A stretch of 10,250 nt of DNA from an uncultured Lachnospiraceae bacterium. GTDB taxonomy: Bacteria > Bacillota > Clostridia > Lachnospirales > Lachnospiraceae. The DNA is taken from contig CANQQN010000059.1 in assembly GCA_947625995.1 (NCBI GenBank), forward strand, positions 1 through 10,250, written 5' to 3'. The notes beneath the pieces are model-generated. The model was not told where the DNA came from. It saw only the letters and a program-made list of their open reading frames with translations, and searched no databases. Positions 1 to 4,999 of this stretch are shown here, piece by piece (the first letter of the stretch is position 1; each line of letters opens with the position of its first letter). The position numbers and the translations under genes are program-made.

Positions 1-1
1 C

Positions 2-808
2 TATGAAGTAGACAATTATCCGGGTCTTCCCGGCGTCAGCGGTATGGAATTGTCTGATAAGTTCAGGGAACATGCCGGGAAGCTGGACGTATCCTTTGTG
101 CAGGAGCAGTTTATAAAAGCAGAACTGCCTGAGACAGGCGTTGTCAAAAAGGTGATAACAGACAAAAATACATATGAGACAAGGGCAATCCTTCTTGCCA
201 CCGGCGCCGTCCACCGCAGGCTGGGCGTAAAGGGCGAGGAGGAACTGGCCGGAATGGGCGTTTCCTATTGCGCTACCTGTGACGGCGCGTTTTTCAGAAA
301 CCGTACGGTCTGCGTGGTGGGCGGCGGTGATGTGGCCGTGGAGGATGCCATTTTTCTTGCCCGCGCATGCAAAAAAGTATATCTGATCCACCGGAGAGAG
401 GAACTGCGGGCGGCAAGGATCCTTCAGGAAAAGCTGTTATCCCTTGAGAATGTAGAGGTTTTGTGGAATACCGTGGTAGAGGAGATCCAAGGCAGCGATA
501 TGGTGGAATCGGTGGTTCTCTGCAACCGGAAAACGGAAGCGCGTTCGCTTCTGGAAACGGACGGCGTTTTTATCGCCGTGGGAATTCAGCCGAATTCGGA
601 AAAGTTTCAGGGGCTGGTCGCCCTTGACGAGAACGGATATGTGATTGCCGGGGAAGACGGTCTCACTGACAAAGAGGGCGTTTTTGCCGCGGGAGATCTG
701 CGCACCAAGAAGCTCCGTCAGATATTGACGGCGGCGGCCGACGGCGCCAATGCGGTCACAAGTGTGCAGGAATATCTGCTCTCCGCGAATGCGGAAAACA
801 ACAGATAG
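2..808 (+). CDS. trxB: Thioredoxin reductase, C-terminal part (5' end outside window)
   Basis: This FAD/NADPH flavoenzyme reduces thioredoxin in the cytoplasm. The frame is open to the left edge, and the first residues (YEVDNYPG) match the family segment found about 50 residues into the protein, so the true start and the first FAD-binding GxGxxG motif lie upstream. An internal ATG at 44 is not the start. Visible features are the redox-active CATC (Cys codons 269-271 and 278-280) followed by DGAFF, the NADPH-binding GGGDVAVEDA (about 323-352), an HRR element near 391 that binds the NADPH phosphate, and the closing GDLRTKKLRQ...AADGANA FAD motif (about 692-757). The visible 268 residues fit a total of about 310-320, usual for the low-molecular-weight bacterial type. 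No clear terminator follows. The promoter is not in the window. Confidence 0.95.
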   Translation, partial: YEVDNYPGLPGVSGMELSDKFREHAGKLDVSFVQEQFIKAELPETGVVKKVITDKNTYETRAILLATGAVHRRLGVKGEEELAGMGVSYCATCDGAFFRNRTVCVVGGGDVAVEDAIFLARACKKVYLIHRREELRAARILQEKLLSLENVEVLWNTVVEEIQGSDMVESVVLCNRKTEARSLLETDGVFIAVGIQPNSEKFQGLVALDENGYVIAGEDGLTDKEGVFAAGDLRTKKLRQILTAAADGANAVTSVQEYLLSANAENNR

Positions 809-854
809 ATCCCCTGAAAAATTGGGCACTTTTTATACAAAAACCTTCATATTT

Positions 855-880
855 ATTACAAAATGTAATTGGAATGTAAT
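855..880 (+). promoter_or_regulatory. WalR (YycF) box, tandem TGTAAT half-sites
   Basis: TGTAAT at 864-869, a five-base spacer (TGGAA) and TGTAAT at 875-880 match exactly the published WalR consensus TGTWAH-N5-TGTWAH. An inverted half-site, ATTACA, stands just before it at 855-860. The box ends 28 bases before the -35 element of the following promoter, a place suited to an activator. The downstream gene is a cell-wall hydrolase, the class of target that WalR activates in Bacillus subtilis and relatives. The sequence match is direct; regulation is inferred. Confidence 0.7.
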
Positions 881-908
881 ATTTTTAACAAAAAAACGCT
901 TCCAAGTA

Positions 909-937
909 TTGACAGAGAGACACCTATGTGTTATGAT
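909..937 (+). promoter_or_regulatory. Sigma-A promoter of the NlpC/P60 gene
   Basis: A perfect -35 (TTGACA, 909-914) is separated by 17 bases from TATGAT (932-937), one mismatch from the -10 consensus. Transcription should start near 944, leaving a leader of about 70 bases. The leader contains an A/T-only-stem hairpin (TAACAAAAA at 963-971 with TTTTTGTTA at 977-985) just before the ribosome binding site. The WalR box lies about 64-80 bases upstream of the predicted start. Confidence 0.85.
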
Positions 938-1014
938 AACGAAGGTTAAATTAATACTTTTGTAACAAAAAATGCGTTTTTGTTAAAAGGAAGAAAGGAA
1001 GTATGGAGGTTCGT

Positions 1015-2388
1015 ATGAGAAAGTTAGTGATAAGGACGACTGCTTGCTGTGTGCTGAGCACCTGCCTTGTTGTAGGCGCCACAGTCATCGGTAGTGCGAC
1101 GACAGCAACAGATCTTCCTGCAGGAGGTGTCGCTGCTGTACTTAGCGACTACTGCGCAACCGACTCAAAGCTGCCCAGTGCAGGCGTAACACTTACTTTA
1201 GATGAATATGCGGTTTCATCAGCAGATACGGATTTGATCAATTCTGTATCCAAGGTGAGCGAAGAGTACAGGACGATCGTGATCGCTCAGGTTGACGGCT
1301 ATGTCAATGTGAGAGCGGAAGCGAAAGAAGATGCGGAGGTTGTAGGAAAGCTCTATAACAATGCGGCCGCTACGATCCTTGAAAAGATCGATGGCTGGTA
1401 CAAGGTTACATCAGGAAATGTGACCGGATATGTTAAGAGCGAATGTGTAGTTGAAGGTGAAGAAGCACAGATGGTTGGACAGGCTGTGGGAAACAGGATC
1501 GCAACCACATCCGCTGATACCAATATTTATGCGGCTATGGATTCTTCTTCACAGGTATTGTTTGTTGCAGAGCCCGGCGAAACCATTAAGGTTCTGGAAG
1601 AGATCGGCGATTTTGTCCGCGTTTCTTATGCAGGCGCCGAGGGTTATGTAGCAAAGGCTATGGTGGAGGTTACCACCAAGTTTGCAACAGCTGAGACACC
1701 GGAAGAAGAGGCTTTGCGGATCGAGGCCGAGGAAGCCGCCATCAAGGCTCAGCAGGCAAGAGAAGCTGCGGAAGCCGCGGCAACCCAGAAGGAAGCCGAG
1801 GAAGCTGCAAAGAAAGCTGAACAGGCTGCAAAGGCAGCTGAGGAGGCTGCACAGGCGTCCGGTTCAGAGAGCGCGGCGGTGGCAGCCCAAGAGGCAAATG
1901 AATCTGCGCAGGCAGCGGGAAATGCTGCAGAGCAGGCTCCTGAAAGCACCCCTTCCAGAGAGGAAACTCCTTCGGAGGAGACTTCAAATGAGAGCAGCTA
2001 TAACAGCGCAGACAGCTACTCTGATTCTTCCAAGGGACAGCAGATCGCAAATTATGCATTGCAGTTTGTAGGCAATCCTTATGCTTGGGGCGGTACAAGC
2101 CTCACAAACGGCGCCGACTGCTCCGGTTTCGTTATGTCAGTATTTAATGACTGCGGTATCGGCGTGGCAGGCAGGACGGCATCAGCCCAGTCCGCAGGCG
2201 GGACAAGCATTTCTTCTTCGGAACTGCAGCCCGGCGATCTGGTATTCTACACAAGCGGCGGCAGAGTCAGCCATGTAGCGATCTACATCGGCGACGGACA
2301 GATCGTACATGCAGCAAACTCAAGGAAAGGCATCATTGTATCAAGCTACAATTATCAGACACCTTACAAATACGTGAGATACTATTGA
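1015..2388 (+). CDS. Secreted SH3b-NlpC/P60 peptidoglycan endopeptidase
   Basis: This is a cell-wall hydrolase of peptidase family C40, expected to cut peptide stems of peptidoglycan (typically the gamma-D-Glu to diamino acid bond) outside the cell. Numbering is from the ATG at 1015: signal peptide about residues 1-30 (MRK, then a hydrophobic stretch); SH3b domains about 93-145 and 161-218; an Ala/Glu/Lys-rich, probably helical linker about 230-300 turning Ser/Thr/Glu-rich to about 340; NlpC/P60 domain about 346-457. The catalytic Cys is C369 in DCSGF; H420 (in SHVAIYIG) and H432 (in IVHAAN) complete the expected site. I chose ATG 1015 because GGAGG (1005-1009) sits five bases before it and the signal peptide then begins normally. 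An in-frame ATG at 1003 with a poorer site is the alternative. It is monocistronic, with its own promoter and terminator and a WalR box upstream. The exact bond cleaved is inferred from the family. Confidence 0.93.
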   Translation: MRKLVIRTTACCVLSTCLVVGATVIGSATTATDLPAGGVAAVLSDYCATDSKLPSAGVTLTLDEYAVSSADTDLINSVSKVSEEYRTIVIAQVDGYVNVRAEAKEDAEVVGKLYNNAAATILEKIDGWYKVTSGNVTGYVKSECVVEGEEAQMVGQAVGNRIATTSADTNIYAAMDSSSQVLFVAEPGETIKVLEEIGDFVRVSYAGAEGYVAKAMVEVTTKFATAETPEEEALRIEAEEAAIKAQQAREAAEAAATQKEAEEAAKKAEQAAKAAEEAAQASGSESAAVAAQEANESAQAAGNAAEQAPESTPSREETPSEETSNESSYNSADSYSDSSKGQQIANYALQFVGNPYAWGGTSLTNGADCSGFVMSVFNDCGIGVAGRTASAQSAGGTSISSSELQPGDLVFYTSGGRVSHVAIYIGDGQIVHAANSRKGIIVSSYNYQTPYKYVRYY

Positions 2389-2419
2389 TCCTGAGGAAAA
2401 CGACAAAGTTCATAGAGAT

Positions 2420-2449
2420 CCGGCAGGCAGTGATGCCTGCCGGTTTTTT
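2420..2449 (+). terminator. Rho-independent terminator after the NlpC/P60 gene
   Basis: A perfect 10-bp G/C-rich stem, CCGGCAGGCA (2420-2429) with TGCCTGCCGG (2434-2443), has a GTGA loop and is followed directly by six T residues (2444-2449). It lies 31 bases after the stop codon. Confidence 0.96.
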
Positions 2450-2619
2450 GCATTTACATATAAGATCAAATAACAGAGGGGCAGATCTGACGTGGGCGGA
2501 TGGTTTTCGCTGTTAGATTTTTAAAGAAAAAACAGACGGCTGTCGATACAGATTTTGGTTTTGTGAAAAATGCACAATGTAGAAAAAATAAGTATTTTTT
2601 TGCGTGTTTTTGAAAAAAG

Positions 2620-2690
2620 TTATCCACATTCTACTTTGCTGGAAAATGGGACAATTTTAGTTATGCACGAATTTATCCACATTATCCACA
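2620..2690 (+). other. Cluster of DnaA boxes
   Basis: Three perfect TTATCCACA sites occur at 2620-2628, 2673-2681 and 2682-2690, the last two directly abutting. TTATGCACG at 2661-2669 is a fourth site with one mismatch from TTATNCACA. All four point the same way. An A-rich tract of about 170 bases follows, the arrangement seen in bacterial origins and other DnaA-binding loci. No dnaA, dnaN, rpmH, parA or gidA homologue is in the window. G exceeds C on this strand on both sides in the lines I sampled, so there is no sign of a leading/lagging switch here. A DnaA-titrating or regulatory cluster is more likely than the main replication origin. Confidence 0.75.
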
Positions 2691-2749
2691 GAAAATTTCG
2701 TCGAAACAAAATGAATTTTGGGAGAGAAAAAGAAAAAACGTTTTGGTCA

Positions 2750-2763
2750 AATTTTATAAAATT
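2750..2763. repeat. 14-bp perfect A/T palindrome
   Basis: AATTTTATAAAATT is a perfect palindrome 60 bases after the last DnaA box. It could help strand opening or bind a protein. In sequence this A/T-rich it could also arise by chance. Confidence 0.4.
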
Positions 2764-2831
2764 GTTGGGAAAATGGAAAAAACTCAAAAATCTATTGACA
2801 AAAATAAAATCAAAAAATGGAGAAAAAGGAA

Positions 2832-2852
2832 TTAAATTGTAAAACAATTTAA
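2832..2852. repeat. Inverted repeat TTAAATTGT-AAA-ACAATTTAA
   Basis: Two perfect 9-bp arms (2832-2840 and 2844-2852) surround a 3-bp spacer. The symmetry and length resemble an operator for a dimeric regulator. It lies about 90 bases upstream of the cassette promoter, and a TTGACA at 2795-2800 nearby has no matching -10. The binding protein is unknown. Confidence 0.45.
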
Positions 2853-2940
2853 AAATAAAAGCCTGCGAAAAAATCGTCTTTCAGGATCGGTCACAGGAGA
2901 CAACCGGAAAACAGGACACAGAAGAATCATAATCCCCTTC

Positions 2941-2969
2941 TTGTGGGAACTTTCAAATTATGGTAAAAT
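2941..2969 (+). promoter_or_regulatory. Extended -10 promoter of the transporter cassette
   Basis: TTGTGG (2941-2946), a 17-base spacer and TAAAAT (2964-2969) form a sigma-A-type promoter. A TG dinucleotide at 2961-2962, one base before the -10, gives the extended -10 motif that offsets the weak -35. Transcription would start near 2976, leaving a leader of about 165 bases. This is the only good promoter I see before the four-gene cassette. Confidence 0.6.
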
Positions 2970-3053
2970 AGCAGAGAAAATGGCGGTCGTGCTTGCATGA
3001 TCCGGCATTTTTTGGCTATTCCCATGGGGACTTTATCAAGAGGATATCATTGT

Positions 3054-3101
3054 ATGGCTGAAAGTGTATGGGATTCTATGCATACACTTCTTATTTTTTA
3101 A
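3054..3101 (+). CDS. Possible 15-residue leader peptide
   Basis: ATG at 3054 opens a short frame encoding MAESVWDSMHTLLIF, ending at TAA 3099-3101. AAGAGGA (3038-3044) lies nine bases before the ATG and could serve as its ribosome binding site. The frame runs through the hairpin at 3062-3089 and its stop falls at the end of the T tract, which would let ribosome movement affect hairpin folding. The peptide has no run of one amino acid of the classic attenuation type. It may be chance. Confidence 0.25.
   Translation: MAESVWDSMHTLLIF
3062..3100 (+). terminator. Leader hairpin with T tract (possible attenuator)
   Basis: AAGTGTATG (3062-3070) pairs perfectly with CATACACTT (3081-3089) around a 10-base loop, and CTTATTTTTT follows at 3090-3099. 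This is the form of an intrinsic terminator, although the stem has only three G-C pairs and should be weak. It stands between the cassette promoter and the first gene, so it would act as an attenuator rather than a true end. Confidence 0.4.
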
Positions 3102-3139
3102 GAGAAATTTTTAAAGAGAATACGAGAGCGGAGGTGCTT

Positions 3140-4999
3140 ATGAAAGATCAAGATCTGTTTGCAAGAGATACGGTTCGCTGCCACAACAGGGAAAAAGCGG
3201 ACGTGCGTTTTCAGGACGGCGCGCTGCCTCATGCCGTGGGCGCCCACTGTTTTCAGGTGATGCGCGCCTGCAGGGATAGAGCCCGTTCTACAGATGGATT
3301 TGGCTGGACTTACAACCATGCGGCCATGATCGCGTGGTGGAAGGGGAATTTTTATCTGGATTATCTCTCGGATCCTGTCAGCGAGCATGTGCCCCCTTCT
3401 CAGACGCTGATCGCCCGTTCTTCGGACGGGGCGGTATGGAGCAGGCCGGCGGTATTGTTTCCGCCTATCTGTGTGGCAAGTGCTCCTTATATAGGTCCCC
3501 AAAAAGAACTGCTGACCAAGGATACGGTTCCCTGTGTGATGCATCAGCGCATGAGTTTTTTTGTCTCCTCAGACAACCGGCTGTTGGCAACGGCTTTTTA
3601 CGGCATTTCTCCCGACGATACCGTCGCCCCCAACAACGGCTACGGCGTGGGACGTGTGGTGCGGGAGATCTACGAGGATTTTACCTTTTCGGATATTTAT
3701 TTTCTGCGCTTTAATGAGAAAGGCGGATATACGCGGGAAAACACAAAAAATTACCCGCCCTATACAGAAAGCGGGGATGCCGGTTTTGTGGCGGCCTGCA
3801 GGGAACTGATCGAAAACCGGCTGGTGACCCAGCAGATGTGGGAGGAGGAGCGTCTGGATACAGATTATTTCACCCAGCCCGGCGCGGAGGCTCTGTCCTA
3901 TTATACCTGTCCTGACGGTGAAGTGGTTGGCGTCTATAAGAAATCGCTGGTGACCAGATCTGAGGACCGGGGAGAGACATGGACGCCCATAGAGACGGAT
4001 CATTCGCTGGAAACCTCCACGGGAAAAGTATGGGGCCAGAGGACGGCGGACGGGCGGTATGCATTGGCCTACAATCCCACGACGGACAGCGCCCACCGGT
4101 GGCCCATTGCGGTGGTGTCCGGGGAAAACGGACACGATTTTGACGAGCTTCTGGCCGTTACGCCGGAGGTATCTCCCCACAAATATGCGGGATTGTACAA
4201 AAATCTTGGGCCCCAGTACATCAGGGGCATTGTGGAGCACAACCCCCAGCCCGGCGACAACCGCCTGTGGCTGGCTTATACGGTGAACAAGGAGGACGTG
4301 TGGGTCAGCGGCATCAGCCTTCCCCTGCGGGGCGTGGAGACGGAAGAATTGAATGAGGCGTTTACAGACAGACAACCGTCCAATTTTGTGGAAGGCTGGA
4401 ATCTGTATGTGCCCTTGTGGTGTCCGGTGCGCATTGAAAAAGCGCCGGACGGGCAGGGACAGAGCCTTTGTCTCTACGACGGAGACCCTTACGACCGTTG
4501 TCGTGCCATGCGCGTCTTCCCTGAAAAGGAAGCCTTTGAGGCAGCGATGCGGCTGATGCCGGAGGGCGCGGACGACAAGACGGCGTTTACGGTGGAAATG
4601 CAGGATCGCCGCGGCAGCGCGGCGGTGCGGTTCTATTTCCGCAACGACGGAACGGTCATTGTAAAAAACGGCGGCCGCTATGACGAATTCTGCACGTATG
4701 AAAAGGGACAGTGGCTCGACGTAACGGTGCGGGGAAACCGTTATCAGAATACCTATACCGTAAAGCTGATGCAAAACGGTATCGTCCATGAGGCAAAATT
4801 CAAGTTTAATTTATCAGTTTTCAGCGTTGAGCGGATCTTATTTACATCCAAGACCACGCTGCCCTTCAACACGTTGGAGGATTGCGGCAAATGGGGCGAT
4901 CTGGGCGACCTGAAGGACGCGGACGTACCTTTGCAGAAGGGCAGGCTGGCCATCGCGGCAGTCTCAGTGCGCTCATTACCACTGGAGGAGATCATTTGA
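3140..4999 (+). CDS. Cytoplasmic sialidase-superfamily-like beta-propeller protein
   Basis: This 619-residue protein carries Asp-box (BNR) motifs typical of sialidase-type beta-propellers: a canonical SEDRGETW at 274-281, and variants SSDGAVW at 94-100 and SGENGHDF at 327-334. The N-terminal ~415 residues would form the propeller, and residues ~421-600, beta-rich with DGDPYDRCRAMRVFP, resemble a concanavalin/LamG-like sandwich. I do not see the FRIP motif of true sialidases, so glycosidase activity is plausible but the sugar cannot be named. No signal peptide or membrane segment is present, so it should act in the cytoplasm. I chose ATG 3140 because GGAGG (3130-3134) lies five bases before it; the frame can extend to 3068, but that stretch overlaps the leader hairpin. 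It is the first gene of the cassette, and its stop overlaps the start of ABC1. The link to the exporter genes is positional only. Confidence 0.8.
   Translation: MKDQDLFARDTVRCHNREKADVRFQDGALPHAVGAHCFQVMRACRDRARSTDGFGWTYNHAAMIAWWKGNFYLDYLSDPVSEHVPPSQTLIARSSDGAVWSRPAVLFPPICVASAPYIGPQKELLTKDTVPCVMHQRMSFFVSSDNRLLATAFYGISPDDTVAPNNGYGVGRVVREIYEDFTFSDIYFLRFNEKGGYTRENTKNYPPYTESGDAGFVAACRELIENRLVTQQMWEEERLDTDYFTQPGAEALSYYTCPDGEVVGVYKKSLVTRSEDRGETWTPIETDHSLETSTGKVWGQRTADGRYALAYNPTTDSAHRWPIAVVSGENGHDFDELLAVTPEVSPHKYAGLYKNLGPQYIRGIVEHNPQPGDNRLWLAYTVNKEDVWVSGISLPLRGVETEELNEAFTDRQPSNFVEGWNLYVPLWCPVRIEKAPDGQGQSLCLYDGDPYDRCRAMRVFPEKEAFEAAMRLMPEGADDKTAFTVEMQDRRGSAAVRFYFRNDGTVIVKNGGRYDEFCTYEKGQWLDVTVRGNRYQNTYTVKLMQNGIVHEAKFKFNLSVFSVERILFTSKTTLPFNTLEDCGKWGDLGDLKDADVPLQKGRLAIAAVSVRSLPLEEII
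4984..4988 (+). promoter_or_regulatory. Ribosome binding site setting the TTG start of ABC1
   Basis: GGAGG lies seven bases before TTG 4996, inside the last codons of the preceding gene. The first in-frame ATG (5014) has no such site. The TTG shares three bases or more with the preceding TGA (4997-4999), giving tight translational coupling. Confidence 0.8.

Larger units (their letters stand above)
2450..3139. other. Long A/T-rich intergenic region without a convincing gene
   Basis: This gap of nearly 700 bases separates the wall hydrolase from the transporter cassette. From left to right it holds a stretch with no clear signal (2450-2619), a DnaA-box cluster (2620-2690), a strongly A-rich section with two palindromes (2700-2870), a promoter (2941-2969), and a leader with a tiny reading frame and a hairpin (3054-3101). 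A 90-codon frame at 2570-2842 is composed mainly of Lys/Asn/Phe/Ile codons forced by base composition, runs through the DnaA boxes, and has no ribosome binding site, so I do not call it a gene. Confidence 0.7.

Noticed and set aside
1682..2098. Arg/Lys/Gln-rich + frame (1682-2071) and Pro/Leu- or Ala-rich minus frames within the hydrolase linker
   Set aside because: Alternate-frame readings of the repetitive Ala/Glu/Lys linker codons; the NlpC/P60 frame is continuous and diagnostic.
2471..2515. TAACAG...CTGTTA pairing (2471-2476 with 2510-2515) followed by GATTTTT as a second terminator
   Set aside because: Only six base pairs around a loop of more than 30 bases, and the T run is broken from the stem; too weak to call.
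2620..2690. The main chromosomal replication origin (oriC)
   Set aside because: No origin-associated genes, upstream genes point toward the cluster, and no G/C skew reversal in the lines sampled. Kept as a DnaA-box cluster only.
2570..2842. 90-codon frame in the A/T-rich gap on the + strand, and its 75-codon minus-strand counterpart (2620-2847)
   Set aside because: Low-complexity composition set by A/T bias, no ribosome binding site, and it runs through the DnaA boxes.
3569..4789. 406-codon open frame on the minus strand
   Set aside because: It lies wholly opposite the propeller gene. The protein has no recognisable motif, is rich in His/Arg/Pro as expected of an antisense frame, and has no ribosome binding site or promoter.
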